Shown in pieces: positions 19,013 to 27,751 of a stretch of DNA of 64,000 nt. The stretch's first letter is position 1; each line of letters opens with the position of its first letter. Origin of the DNA: Pseudonocardia oceani (GTDB lineage Bacteria; Actinomycetota; Actinomycetes; Mycobacteriales; Pseudonocardiaceae). The notes below the pieces were generated by a model. That model searched no databases and was not told the DNA's origin. It was given only the letters and a program-made list of their open reading frames with translations. The position numbers and the translations under genes are program-made. The DNA lies in contig NZ_JADQDF010000001.1 of NCBI RefSeq assembly GCF_019263585.2, positions 1,550,001-1,614,000 of the forward strand. Direction: 5' to 3'.

Positions 19013-20481
19013 CCGCCCCCGTCGGCACCTTCTGCCTGGTCCTGCACAGCCACCTGCCCTGGCTGGCGCATCACGGGCGCTGGCCGGTGGGCGAGGAGTG
19101 GCTCTACCAGTCGTGGGCGCACTCCTACCTCCCCGTCGTCGACGTGCTGGAGCGCCTCGCCGCCGAGGGCCGCCGCGACCTCCTGACGCTCGGCGTCACC
19201 CCCGTCCTCGCCGCCCAGCTCGATGACCCCTACTGCCTGCGCGGCGTCCACGACTGGCTCGGCGGCTGGCTGCTGCGCGCCCACGAGGCCGCGTCGCGGT
19301 TGCCGGAGCTCGGGGCGCACGAGCACCGCGCCGCCACCGCCGCACTGGAGCTGTTCGAGCGCCGCTGGCGCCACGGGGCGTCGCCGGCGCTGCGGGGGCT
19401 GTCCGACGCGGGGGCCGTGGAGCTGCTCGGCGGGCCCGCGACGCACCCGTTCGCACCCCTGCTGGAGCCGCCGGTGCGCGCGTTCGCGCTGGCCACGGGC
19501 CTGGCCGACGCACGGTTGCGGCTGGGTTCGACGCCCGCCGGGATCTGGGCGCCGGAGTGCGGCTACGCGCCGGGGATGGAGCGGGAGTACGCCGACGCGG
19601 GCGTGGCGCGGTTCCTCGTCGACGGTCCGGCGGTGCACGGCGACACGGCGTTCGCCCGGCCCGTGGGCGACTCCGGCGTGCTGGCCTTCGCCCGCGACCT
19701 CGGCGTCACCTACCGCGTCTGGTCGCCCCGCGCGGGCTACCCCGGCGGGCGCGACTACCGCGACTTCCACACCTACGACCACCCCTCGGGCCTCAAGCCG
19801 GCCCGTGTCACCGGGCGCTCGGTGCCGCCGCACGAGAAGGCGCCCTACGACCCCGCGCGGGCGGCGGCCGCCGTCGAGCGCGACGCCGCCGACTTCGTGT
19901 CCGTCGTCCGCGACCGGCTCGTCCGCCTGCGCGAGGAGCACGGGCGGCCGGCGTTGACCGTCGCCGCGTTCGACACCGAGCTGTTCGGCCACTGGTGGCA
20001 CGAGGGCCCGGCGTGGCTGGAGGCGGTGCTGCGCGCGCTGCCCGGCGCGGGGGTGCGGGTGACGACGCTGGCGGGGGCCGTCGAGCACGGGCTCGTCGGG
20101 GACGCGGTGGAGCTGCCGCCGTCGTCGTGGGGGTCGGGCAAGGACTGGCGGGTGTGGGCCGGAGTCGAGGACCTCGTCGCGCTGAACGAGCGGGTGCAGA
20201 AGGCGCTGCTCTCGGTGCCGGCGGGCGGCCCCGCCCGCGACCCCCTGCGCGACGCGCTGGCCCAGGAGGCACTGCTCGCGCTGTCGAGCGACTGGGCGTT
20301 CATGGTCACCAAGGACTCCGCGGCCGGGTACGCCCGCGACCGCGCGCACGCCCACGCCGCCCGCGTCGACGAGCTGGCGGCGCTGCTGCACGCCGGGCGC
20401 CGCGGCGCGGCCGGGCGCCGGGTGCGGGAGTGGCCGGCCCACCCGTTCGGCCACGTCGACGCGCGCGACCTGCGCGCCTGA
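19009..20481 (+). CDS. GH57 alpha-1,4-glucan branching enzyme (Rv3031-like)
   Basis: This 490-residue glycoside hydrolase family 57 enzyme shows HSHLPW near the N-terminus, the nucleophile Glu183 in GIWAPECGYAPG and the acid/base Asp322 in AAFDTELFGHWWHEGP. GH57 branching enzymes transfer alpha-1,4 segments to form alpha-1,6 branches. Rv3031 is the M. tuberculosis counterpart, linked to MGLP. It is translationally coupled to the upstream methyltransferase (ATGA overlap). It is distinct from the GH13 branching enzyme GlgB at 50798, so this genome has two branching systems. Confidence 0.92.
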   Translation: MTAPVGTFCLVLHSHLPWLAHHGRWPVGEEWLYQSWAHSYLPVVDVLERLAAEGRRDLLTLGVTPVLAAQLDDPYCLRGVHDWLGGWLLRAHEAASRLPELGAHEHRAATAALELFERRWRHGASPALRGLSDAGAVELLGGPATHPFAPLLEPPVRAFALATGLADARLRLGSTPAGIWAPECGYAPGMEREYADAGVARFLVDGPAVHGDTAFARPVGDSGVLAFARDLGVTYRVWSPRAGYPGGRDYRDFHTYDHPSGLKPARVTGRSVPPHEKAPYDPARAAAAVERDAADFVSVVRDRLVRLREEHGRPALTVAAFDTELFGHWWHEGPAWLEAVLRALPGAGVRVTTLAGAVEHGLVGDAVELPPSSWGSGKDWRVWAGVEDLVALNERVQKALLSVPAGGPARDPLRDALAQEALLALSSDWAFMVTKDSAAGYARDRAHAHAARVDELAALLHAGRRGAAGRRVREWPAHPFGHVDARDLRA

Positions 20482-20495
20482 CGCCCACCCCCGGA

Positions 20496-20567
20496 GCTCG
20501 CACACGGGTTGCGGGGCCCGCACACAGGGCCGGACCTGTGTGCGAGCCCCCGGGCCTGTGTGCGAGC
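20496..20567. repeat. Palindromic element family B, copy 1 (72 bp)
   Basis: Four copies of the word CGCACACAGG or a close variant are arranged as two forward then two reversed. The outer arms start GCTCGCACAC (20496) and end GTGTGCGAGC (20567). It lies between the convergent GH57 and methyltransferase genes. The same 72-base layout recurs at 35424-35495. Confidence 0.8.
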
Positions 20568-20571
20568 GGGC

Positions 20572-21420
20572 TCAGCGGACCCGCGCGATCACCATGTCCA
20601 GCGGGTGCGGCACGTGCCCGTCGTCGGCGATGTCGCGCAGGTAGTCGAGCACCGCGGCGCGCACCGCGGGCGTCATCCCGGCCGTCCGCGCGCCGACGAG
20701 GAAGTCGAACACCGCTTCGCCGCGCCCGCACGGGTCGGCGAGGACCGCGGTGACGTCGAGGCGCCCGACCAGGGTCTCGGTGCGGACGTCGAGGCCGCGG
20801 AGGTCGAGCTCGTCGCGCACGTCGGCGGCGAACCACGGCCGGTGCCCGCCCCACGGGCACAGCAGCTCGGTGAGCACGCACAGCGGCTCGAGCGGGGCGG
20901 TCGCGGCGACGACGAGACCGCCGGACCGGACCATCGTGAGCGCGTGGTCGACCGAGGCGCCCAGGTCGTCGACGTAGTAGAGCGAGTGGACGAAGTGCAC
21001 GAGGTCGGCGGGGTGGCCGGCGTCGTGGTCGGCGAAGTCGCCGATGACGACCGACGGCGTCAACGCCTCGGCGGGCAGCGCCGACAGCCGCCCCGCGAAC
21101 CCCATCGCCGACGGCGGGTGCGGCTCGACCCCGGTGTAGCGGACGCGGCGGCCGTCGGCGGCCAGCGCGGCGGCGAGCGGGGCGTCGACGCTGCCGTCGC
21201 CCACCCCCACCCCGACGACCCGCACCGGATCGCAGCCGCTGAGCAGCGGCGGCAGCGCGCCGGCCATCCAGTCCTGCAGCAGGGGGCGCTGGTCGCTGGC
21301 CGCCTCGTAGGCGGCGTGCGTGAGCGCGTACCGCTCGCCGGAGAGCGCCGGCAGGGGGACCGAGCTGCGCACCCGTTCACGCAGGCGGTCGAGCGGGACG
21401 GTGGAGCCGACGGTTGTCAC
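20572..21420 (-). CDS. SAM-dependent methyltransferase, histamine-N-methyltransferase-like fold group
   Basis: This 282-residue protein has a SAM site (VVGVGVGDGSVDAPL; YTGVEPHPPSA) and the motif HFVHSLYYVDDLGASVDHAL, recalling the histamine N-methyltransferase-like group. It is not part of the Rv3030-Rv3032 gene set and lies on the opposite strand within it. The GTG at 21420 is very close to a GAGG, so the start is uncertain. It is divergent from a second methyltransferase at 21486 with similar motifs, 65 bases away. The substrate is unknown; N-methylation of a small molecule is one possibility. Confidence 0.7.
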   Translation of the reverse strand: MTTVGSTVPLDRLRERVRSSVPLPALSGERYALTHAAYEAASDQRPLLQDWMAGALPPLLSGCDPVRVVGVGVGDGSVDAPLAAALAADGRRVRYTGVEPHPPSAMGFAGRLSALPAEALTPSVVIGDFADHDAGHPADLVHFVHSLYYVDDLGASVDHALTMVRSGGLVVAATAPLEPLCVLTELLCPWGGHRPWFAADVRDELDLRGLDVRTETLVGRLDVTAVLADPCGRGEAVFDFLVGARTAGMTPAVRAAVLDYLRDIADDGHVPHPLDMVIARVR

Positions 21421-21485
21421 ACCTCAAACTAGGGCCCCTACCCGTTCGGGGCGCGCCGAAACCCGAGCTGTGGTTCTCTCGGAAG

Positions 21486-22307
21486 ATGACCTCCCCCGAC
21501 ACCGCCCGCCGCAGTCTCGATCACTGGAGCGAGGCGGGACGCGCCGAGATGGAGGCGTTCTACGCCCTCGCCACCGAGGACTACCGGCAGCTCGCGACGG
21601 CCCGCGACTGGGCCGCAGACCTGCGCGCGCACGCCGTTGACGACCGCGTCCGCCTGCTCGACGTCGCCTGCGGCAGCGGCAAGTTCCCGGCCGCGCTGCT
21701 GGCGTCGGGGCTGCCGGAGCGGCCCGAGGTCTCCGTCGACCTGCTCGACCCCTCCGCCTTCTCCATCGCCGAGGCCCGCGCCGTCCTGCGTCCCCCGTTC
21801 GTCGCCGCAGGCGAGCACGAGGTGTTCCTGCAGGACCTGCGCGCCGAGTCGGCGTTCGACGTCGCCTGGGCGACGCACGCGCTCTACGCCATCCCGCCCG
21901 CCGAGCTCGGCGCAGGCGTCGCGCGGATGGTGGCGGCGCTGCGGCCCGGCGGGTTCGGCGTCGTCGCCCAGGCCTGCGAGCGCTCGCACTACCTGGCGTT
22001 CTACGAGGCGTACCGCGCCGGGATCGCGCCGGACGTCACCCCCTACACCGACGCCGAGGGCGTGGCCGACGCGCTGCGCGCCGCGGGCGTCGAGCCGCAG
22101 GTCGTGCCGATCCACTACACGACCGGGTCGGCCGACCGCGCCGTCGTCGAGGGCTTCCTGCAGCGCTGCGCGTTCGACGACACCGTGCCGCTCGAAGCGA
22201 TGGAGGCCGACGGTGCGCTGGGCGAGTACCTCGCCGGCTGCCGCGACGCCTCCGGCGCCTACACCTTCACCCACGAGACCCACCTGATGACGTGGGAGAA
22301 CACGTGA
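21486..22307 (+). CDS. SAM-dependent methyltransferase coupled to a PhyH dioxygenase
   Basis: The 273-residue product contains the SAM motif LLDVACGSGKFPAALLASG, a DLLDPSAFSIAEA segment and AWATHALYAIPP, resembling the divergent methyltransferase next door. Its stop overlaps the GTG of the PhyH-type gene by 4 bases, so the two are made together and probably modify one substrate in sequence. The ATG at 21486 has only GGAAG directly before it. The role in the surrounding glucan cluster is unproven. Confidence 0.72.
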   Translation: MTSPDTARRSLDHWSEAGRAEMEAFYALATEDYRQLATARDWAADLRAHAVDDRVRLLDVACGSGKFPAALLASGLPERPEVSVDLLDPSAFSIAEARAVLRPPFVAAGEHEVFLQDLRAESAFDVAWATHALYAIPPAELGAGVARMVAALRPGGFGVVAQACERSHYLAFYEAYRAGIAPDVTPYTDAEGVADALRAAGVEPQVVPIHYTTGSADRAVVEGFLQRCAFDDTVPLEAMEADGALGEYLAGCRDASGAYTFTHETHLMTWENT

Positions 22308-23260
22308 ACCCGTTCCTGTCCGCCACGACGGCGGCCGGCGACGCGTGCGACGTGGCCGTCGCGTGGGACCGGGGCAACGACCAGTGGTGGGACTGGTACA
22401 TGTCCCTCGCCGACGGCCCCGCGCCCTCGGGTCCGCTGACCGATCCCGCCTCGCACGACCCCGGCCCGCTGCCCTCCGACGACGCGCTCGCCGCGGAGCT
22501 GGCCGAGCCCTACCCGCTCACCGACGCGCAGGTCGCGCGCTACCGCGCCGAGTCGTTCGTCAAGCTGCCCGGGGTGCTGTCGCCCGGCGGGCTGGAGCGC
22601 CTGCGGGTGCGGCTGCGCAAGATGCTCGACGCGGCCGTCGACCCGGCGGTGGGGTTCCAGAGCCTCGAGATGATGTGGCTCGACGACCCGCTGCTGCGCG
22701 CCGCCGTGCTCTCCCCCCGCATCGGCGGCATCGCGGCTGGGCTGATCGGCGCCGACCGGGTGCGGCTCTACCACGACAACGCGCTGTCGAAGGAGCCCGG
22801 AGCCGGCCGCACGCCCTGGCACTTCGACGCCCACCACTTCCCGCTCGCCTCGGCCGACGTGGTGACGGCCTGGATCCCGCTGCAGCCGACACCGCGCGAG
22901 ATGGGACCGCTCGCGTTCGCCCGTGGCGCCGACACGTGGCGGGTGGTCGAGGACGTCGCGTTCGACAAGCACGGCACGTCCTACGACCGCGGGGTGTCCG
23001 AGGCGTTCCGGGCGCGCGAGGTGTCGGTGGAGGACGGGCCGTTCGCGGCGGGCGAGATGAGCTTCCACTCCGCGCACTGCTTCCACACCGCGGGCGCCAA
23101 CCTCACCACCGTCCCCCGCATGGTGCTGGCCACCACGTACTTCGCCGACGGGGTGCGGGTGGTGGACGCCCCGACGATGGTGAGCGGCGACTGGCGCAAG
23201 TTCATCCCGGGCGCGGAACCCGGCGAGGTCGTGGCGAGCGGCCGCAACCCCGTCCTCTGA
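22304..23260 (+). CDS. PhyH-type Fe(II)/2-oxoglutarate-dependent dioxygenase
   Basis: This 318-residue protein shows the PhyH iron site: His-x-Asp in TPWHFDAHHFPLAS, the distal histidine in MSFHSAHCFHTAGAN and the 2-oxoglutarate-binding arginine in TTVPRMVLATTYF. Such enzymes hydroxylate a small or acyl substrate using O2 and 2-oxoglutarate. The GTG at 22304 overlaps the methyltransferase stop, with GGGAG a few bases before it; a GTG at 22292 is in frame but less likely. The substrate is not evident. Confidence 0.82.
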   Translation: MNPFLSATTAAGDACDVAVAWDRGNDQWWDWYMSLADGPAPSGPLTDPASHDPGPLPSDDALAAELAEPYPLTDAQVARYRAESFVKLPGVLSPGGLERLRVRLRKMLDAAVDPAVGFQSLEMMWLDDPLLRAAVLSPRIGGIAAGLIGADRVRLYHDNALSKEPGAGRTPWHFDAHHFPLASADVVTAWIPLQPTPREMGPLAFARGADTWRVVEDVAFDKHGTSYDRGVSEAFRAREVSVEDGPFAAGEMSFHSAHCFHTAGANLTTVPRMVLATTYFADGVRVVDAPTMVSGDWRKFIPGAEPGEVVASGRNPVL

Positions 23261-23276
23261 AGCGCCCTCCACCACC

Positions 23277-23363
23277 CCCGCGAGTCGGGCTCTCGTTGCG
23301 AGCGAGTCGGGGTCGAGGCGTCACCCACCCCGACTCGCCCGCCACCACACCCCGACTCGCGGG
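23277..23363. repeat. Palindromic element family C
   Basis: Outer arms CCCGCGAGTCGGG (23277-23289) and its complement (23351-23363) are perfect over 13 bases. Inner arms GCGAGTCGGGG (23302-23312) and its complement (23328-23338) are perfect over 11. It lies between the PhyH stop and the GT4 start. Confidence 0.75.
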
Positions 23364-23419
23364 AGGTGGGCATCAGGGTCGGCGGCGGCGCGGGACCTAC
23401 CGGCTAGTAAGTTCGTCCG

Positions 23420-24676
23420 ATGCGGGTGCTGATGGTGTCCTGGGAGTACCCCCCGGTCGTGATCGGCGGCCTGGGCCGGCACGTGCACGCGCTGGCCACC
23501 GAGCTCGCCGCGGCCGGGCACGACGTCGTCGTCCTCACCCGCCACCCCGCCGGCAGCGACGCCACCACCCACCCCACCTCCGACGCGACGGCCGAGGGCG
23601 TGCGGGTACTGCGCGTCGCCGAGGACCCGGCGCACCTGGAGTTCGTGCGGGACATGGTCGCGTGGACGCTCGCTATGGGCCACGCGATGGTGCGGGCGGC
23701 CCTCACGAGGCTCCAGGGGTGGAGTCCCGACGTCGTCCACGCCCACGACTGGCTCGTCGCGCACCCGGCGATCGCGCTGGCCGACGTGCTCGGCGTCCCG
23801 CTCGTCGCCACGATCCACGCCACGGAGGCCGGCCGCTTCAACGGCTGGCTCTCCTCGCCGACGAGCCGGCAGGTGCACTCCACGGAGTGGTGGCTGGCGA
23901 ACCGCGCCGACACCGTCATCACCTGCTCGGCCGCGATGCGCGCCGAGGCGGCGGAGCTGTTCGACCTCGACCCGGAGCCGATCGCGGTGCTGCACAACGG
24001 CATCGAGCCGCGCGGCTGGCGGGTTCCGCGGCGGCGCGTGGCGGCCGCGCGCGAGCACTTCGGCCCCGGCGGCGAGCCGCTGCTGCTCTACTTCGGGCGC
24101 TTGGAGTACGAGAAGGGGGTCCACGACCTCGTCGCGGCCCTTCCCCGGATCCGGCGCGCCCACCCGGGCACGCGGTTGCTCGTCGCCGGCACCGGGACGG
24201 CGACCGGGCTCCTCGACGACGCCGTGCGCACGCACCGCGTCCGGCGCAGCGTCGACTTCCTCGGGCACCTGCCCGACGCCGACCTCGCCGCGCTGCTGTC
24301 CGCCGTCGACGCGGTGGTCCTGCCCAGCCGCTACGAGCCGTTCGGCATCGTGGCGCTGGAGGCGGCGGCCGCGGGCGCGCCGCTGGTGGCCTCGCGCGCG
24401 GGCGGGTTGGGCGACATCGTCGTCGACGGGGTCAGCGGGGTCTCGTTCCCGCCCGGCGACGTGCCGGCGCTGGCGCGGGCCGTCGGCAGCGTGCTCGCCG
24501 ATCCCGCGGCCGCGCGGCGCCGGGCCCGGACGGCGCGGACGCGCCTGGGCGCCGAGTTCGACTGGACGCGGATCGCCGCCGGCACCGCGGAGGTCTACGC
24601 CCGCGCGGAGGCCGGCGGTCCGCAGGAGCTGCCGCGCCCGAAGATCCCGTCGGGGAACGTCTTCGGGCGGGGATAG
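23420..24676 (+). CDS. GT4 alpha-1,4-glucosyltransferase (Rv3032-like)
   Basis: This 418-residue GT-B enzyme has the N-terminal glycine-rich acceptor loop (WEYPPVVIGGLGRHVHAL) and the family-4 E-x7-E motif (EPFGIVALE) with the nearby GGLGDIV segment. Rv3032 is its likely counterpart, an alpha-1,4-glucosyltransferase that elongates MGLP and contributes to glycogen. In M. tuberculosis it directly follows the GH57 gene; here about 2.9 kb with three extra genes separates them. A sugar nucleotide donor (ADP- or UDP-glucose) is assumed from the family. Confidence 0.88.
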   Translation: MRVLMVSWEYPPVVIGGLGRHVHALATELAAAGHDVVVLTRHPAGSDATTHPTSDATAEGVRVLRVAEDPAHLEFVRDMVAWTLAMGHAMVRAALTRLQGWSPDVVHAHDWLVAHPAIALADVLGVPLVATIHATEAGRFNGWLSSPTSRQVHSTEWWLANRADTVITCSAAMRAEAAELFDLDPEPIAVLHNGIEPRGWRVPRRRVAAAREHFGPGGEPLLLYFGRLEYEKGVHDLVAALPRIRRAHPGTRLLVAGTGTATGLLDDAVRTHRVRRSVDFLGHLPDADLAALLSAVDAVVLPSRYEPFGIVALEAAAAGAPLVASRAGGLGDIVVDGVSGVSFPPGDVPALARAVGSVLADPAAARRRARTARTRLGAEFDWTRIAAGTAEVYARAEAGGPQELPRPKIPSGNVFGRG

Positions 24677-24685
24677 CAGGTCGGG

Positions 24686-24844
24686 TCAGGCGGCGTCCTG
24701 GCTCATGACCTTGGCGATGGCGTCGGGGTACTCGGCGACGAGGTCGGCGACCAGGTCGTCGCGGTCCTCGGCCACGGCCTCGTTGACGGCGACGGTGTAG
24801 GAGGCCTCGAGGGCCTGCAGGCGGGAGACGGTGCGGTCGTTCAT
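24686..24844 (-). CDS. Small acidic helical protein, 52 residues, unknown
   Basis: The ATG at 24844 (MNDRTVSRLQALEASYTVAV) has GGAGGA upstream at ideal spacing, so a longer start at 24898 is unlikely. The product is predicted helical and acidic (NEAVAEDRDDLVADLVAEYPDAIAKV). I do not recognise a family. It converges on the GT4 gene with 9 bases between stops. Confidence 0.6.
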   Translation of the reverse strand: MNDRTVSRLQALEASYTVAVNEAVAEDRDDLVADLVAEYPDAIAKVMSQDAA

Positions 24845-24957
24845 CGGGGGTTCCTCCAGTCGTGGATCGTTCCTCTCCATCCAACGGCCGACGGGCACCG
24901 CCTGTTAGCGAACCGGACGCAGATCACAACGATTCGATGCAGGTCACAGCGACAGAG

Positions 24958-25710
24958 CTAGATCGACTCCGCGCGCGCGATCCGCGCCTGCACCGCCGCG
25001 GCGGTCTTGCGGGCGATGTCGGCGACGGCGGCGCGCTCCTCGGCCGCGGCGCGGTAGTCGTCGAGCCGGTTGCGCACCACCCGCGCGGGCGCGCCGACCG
25101 CGATCGAGTACTGCGGGACCTCCCCGCGCACCACCGCGTGCGCGCCCAGCACCGTTCCGCGGCCGACGCGCGTGCCGCGCAGCACCGAGACCTTCGTGCC
25201 GATCCAGCAGTCCGGCCCGATCCGCACGGGCGTCTTGACGATGCCCTGGTCCTTGATCGGGACGGCGACGTCGGCGGTGCGGTGGTCGAAGTCGGTCACG
25301 TACACCCAGTCGGCGACGATCGTGGCCGCGCCGATCTCGACGTCGAGGTAGCAGTTGACGGTGTTGTCCTTGCCGAAGACGACCTTGTCGCCGATGCGCA
25401 GCGAGCCCTCGTGGCAGCGCAGGGAGTTGCCGTCGCCGATGTGCACCCAGCGCCCGATCTCCAGGCGCCCGTACCCGGCGCGCGCGTGCAGCTCGACCCG
25501 CTTGCCGAGGAACACCATGCCCCGCAGGACGACGTGCGGGTTGGCCGCGCGGAAGCGCAGCAACCGCCAGTACCGCACCAGGTACCAGGGCGTGTACGCG
25601 CGGTTGCGCAGCACCCACCGCAGCGAGGCGAGGGTGAGGAAGCGGGCCTGGCGCGGGTCGCGGCGCCCGGCCCAGCGGTCGCGCAGCGGCGACCCCCACA
25701 TGCTCGTCAT
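24958..25710 (-). CDS. Left-handed beta-helix (hexapeptide) acyltransferase (Rv3034c-like)
   Basis: This 250-residue protein carries hexapeptide repeats of the LbH acyltransferase fold (about residues 75-205; IGDGNSLRCHEGSLRIGDKV, VRIGPDCWIGTKVSVLRGT, GAHAVVRGEVP). A histidine in VTDFDHRT is a candidate catalytic base. Rv3034c lies at the same place in the M. tuberculosis MGLP region and is thought to acylate MGLP with acetyl or other short acyl groups. Acylation of the glucan is therefore the favoured role. An alternative start at 25701 cannot be excluded. Confidence 0.8.
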   Translation of the reverse strand: MTSMWGSPLRDRWAGRRDPRQARFLTLASLRWVLRNRAYTPWYLVRYWRLLRFRAANPHVVLRGMVFLGKRVELHARAGYGRLEIGRWVHIGDGNSLRCHEGSLRIGDKVVFGKDNTVNCYLDVEIGAATIVADWVYVTDFDHRTADVAVPIKDQGIVKTPVRIGPDCWIGTKVSVLRGTRVGRGTVLGAHAVVRGEVPQYSIAVGAPARVVRNRLDDYRAAAEERAAVADIARKTAAAVQARIARAESI

Positions 25711-25787
25711 GCCCCGATGATGCCCGACGACCCCGCAGCGCTCGGGGGGCGCCGTGTGGCGGGGGCACCGGTCGGGTACCCGCGGCG

Positions 25788-26015
25788 ATGACGACCCCGA
25801 GCGACACCCCCGACGAGGACCTCGACCGCGTCGTGTCCCGCCGCGTCGACAACCCGACGAACGCCGACGCCGACGACGAGCGCGCCTACGCCGCCGCCGA
25901 CCCGGGCAGCACCGACGACACCGACACCGACCCCGGAGGCAGCGGCGGGGAGTCGGAGCGGGCGGCGCGGGACGTGGAGGGGGAGAACCAGAGCGAGCCC
26001 ACGCGGTCGGAGTAG
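25788..26015 (+). CDS. Small acidic, disordered protein, 75 residues
   Basis: The product is rich in Asp, Glu, Thr, Ser and Gly (TPDEDLDRVVSRRVDNPTNA ... DPGSTDDTDTDPGGSGGESE) and has no hydrophobic core, so it is probably intrinsically disordered. The ATG at 25788 has no clear ribosome-binding site. It converges on the ribokinase gene with 12 bases between stops. No function can be suggested. Confidence 0.45.
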   Translation: MTTPSDTPDEDLDRVVSRRVDNPTNADADDERAYAAADPGSTDDTDTDPGGSGGESERAARDVEGENQSEPTRSE

Positions 26016-26027
26016 GGACGGGCGGAG

Positions 26028-26924
26028 TCAGCCCGCCGCCTCGATCTCCCCCACCGCGGGCATGCCGGCCCGCGCGCCGACGGCCCCCACCGAGAGCGAC
26101 GCGGCGCGTACCGCCGTCCGCACGGCGTCGAGGAGCCCGTCCCCCACCGCCAGCCGCGCGGCGAGGACGCCGTTGAACGTGTCGCCCGCCCCCGTCGTGT
26201 CCCGCACGGTCGCGACGGGGGCGGGCACCCGCTCCACCGACGCGTCGACGACGAGCGCCCCCTCCCCGCCGAGCGTGACCACGACCGCGGCCCCTGTCCG
26301 CTCCCGGATCCGCCGCGCCGCCTCCGCCACGTCGTCGGTCGCGACGCCGAGCCGCCCTGCCAGGTCGAGGCACTCGCCGCGGTTCGGGGTGAGGACGGGC
26401 CCGGAGTCCAGCGCCGCGACCACGGCGTCGGTGACGGGCGCGGGGTTGAGCACGCACGGCACCCCGGACGCCGCGCGCACCGCCGCGAGCACCGCGTCGT
26501 CGGCGATCTCCGTGCTCACCAGCACGCAGCCCGTGCCGTCCGGCACGTCCACCCGGGACGGGACCAGCGCGTTCGCCCCGGCCCCGACCGCGATCTGGTT
26601 CTCCCCCGCCCCGTCGACGACGATCAGCGCGACCCCGGTGGCCCGACCCTCCAGCACCGCCACCCCGGTGACGTCGACGCCCTCGGCGCGGAGCTCGTCG
26701 AGCGCGCCGGCGCCCAGGTCGTCGTCTCCCACGGCCCCGACCAGCGCGACCGCGGCACCCGCCCGGGCCGCCGTGACGGCCGCGTTCGCGCCCTTGCCTC
26801 CGCCGAAGCGCTCCATGCGGTCGCCGACGACCGTCTCCCCCGGCCCGGGCAGCCGGGGGGCCGCCACGACGAGGTCGACGTTGACCGCACCGACCACCAG
26901 AACCGTTCCCGGGAGCGACGTCAC
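26028..26924 (-). CDS. rbsK: Ribokinase (PfkB family)
   Basis: This 298-residue sugar kinase has the N-terminal PfkB signature (GAVNVDLVV; RFGGGKGANAAVTAARAGA) and the C-terminal ATP/anion-hole motif with catalytic Asp (DTTGAGDTFNG). It would phosphorylate D-ribose to ribose-5-phosphate. The GTG at 26924 overlaps the permease stop by 4 bases, making it the last gene of the ABC operon. With the divergent nucleoside hydrolase it suggests that ribose freed from an imported nucleoside is recovered here. Confidence 0.88.
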   Translation of the reverse strand: MTSLPGTVLVVGAVNVDLVVAAPRLPGPGETVVGDRMERFGGGKGANAAVTAARAGAAVALVGAVGDDDLGAGALDELRAEGVDVTGVAVLEGRATGVALIVVDGAGENQIAVGAGANALVPSRVDVPDGTGCVLVSTEIADDAVLAAVRAASGVPCVLNPAPVTDAVVAALDSGPVLTPNRGECLDLAGRLGVATDDVAEAARRIRERTGAAVVVTLGGEGALVVDASVERVPAPVATVRDTTGAGDTFNGVLAARLAVGDGLLDAVRTAVRAASLSVGAVGARAGMPAVGEIEAAG

Positions 26925-27751
26925 GCCCGGGAAGCTACCCCGGCCTCGGGTCCCCAGCGCGCGAGCAGCGCGGCCTCGACGATCGTCATCACCTCGTACA
27001 GCACGATCGACACCAGTACCGACATCGCGACGACGGTCCACACCCCGCCGTAGTTGCCCGAGCCCTTGTAGCCCGAGAGCACCCCACCCATCCCCTCGAA
27101 CCCGACGAGCCACTCGGCCAGCATCGCGCCGACGATCGCCCCGGGCACCGAGATCCGCGCCGACGCCAGGAACTGCGGCAGCGCCGACGGGATCCGCACC
27201 GTGACCAGCGCGCGGAGCGCGGAGCCGCCGTTGACGCGGACGACGTCGAGCGCCTGCGGGTGCGCCGAGCCCAGCCCCAGCACGATGTTCACCAGCGCCG
27301 GGAACAGCACGACGATCGCCGCGATCACCGCGATGCCGACCTTGCCCTGCCCGAACACCAGCAGCAGCAGCGGTGCCATCGCGACGAGCGGCACCGACCG
27401 CAGCAGCATCGCGATCGGCAGGAACGCCACCTCGAACGGCTTCCACAGCACGAACCCGATCGCGACCGCCGTGGCGATCACCATGCCCGAGGCGAACCCG
27501 ATCGCCGCGTTGATCAGGGTCGTGCCCAGCGCGGCGAGGCTGTCGGCGCGCGCCTGCTCCGCCGACAGCGACGCCGGCCGGACACCGCGTTCGGGGGCGT
27601 CGGAGAAGAGGTAGGCCCACACGTCCGACGGCGACTTGCCCACGAACGCCGACACGTCGAACAGCGCGAGCAGCCCCGCCCACAGCGCCACCAGCACGAC
27701 GACGGCGATGCCGATCGTGAGCAGCGCCCGCCCGAACCGCGCCGCGATCAC
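26921..27751 (-). CDS. ABC transporter permease (NitT/TauT type), second subunit
   Basis: The 276-residue membrane protein has about six helices and the permease signature that contacts the ATPase (VRVNGGSALRALVTVRIPSALPQFL). It belongs to the importer type with NMT1-like binding proteins. The GTG at 27751 overlaps the stop of the first permease, and its own stop overlaps ribokinase, so all are translated as a chain. Two different permeases imply a heterodimeric channel. Confidence 0.88.
   Translation of the reverse strand: MIAARFGRALLTIGIAVVVLVALWAGLLALFDVSAFVGKSPSDVWAYLFSDAPERGVRPASLSAEQARADSLAALGTTLINAAIGFASGMVIATAVAIGFVLWKPFEVAFLPIAMLLRSVPLVAMAPLLLLVFGQGKVGIAVIAAIVVLFPALVNIVLGLGSAHPQALDVVRVNGGSALRALVTVRIPSALPQFLASARISVPGAIVGAMLAEWLVGFEGMGGVLSGYKGSGNYGGVWTVVAMSVLVSIVLYEVMTIVEAALLARWGPEAGVASRA

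Noticed and set aside
20572..23260. A complete secondary-metabolite gene cluster
   Set aside because: Only two methyltransferases and one dioxygenase are present; there is no synthase, carrier protein or resistance gene.
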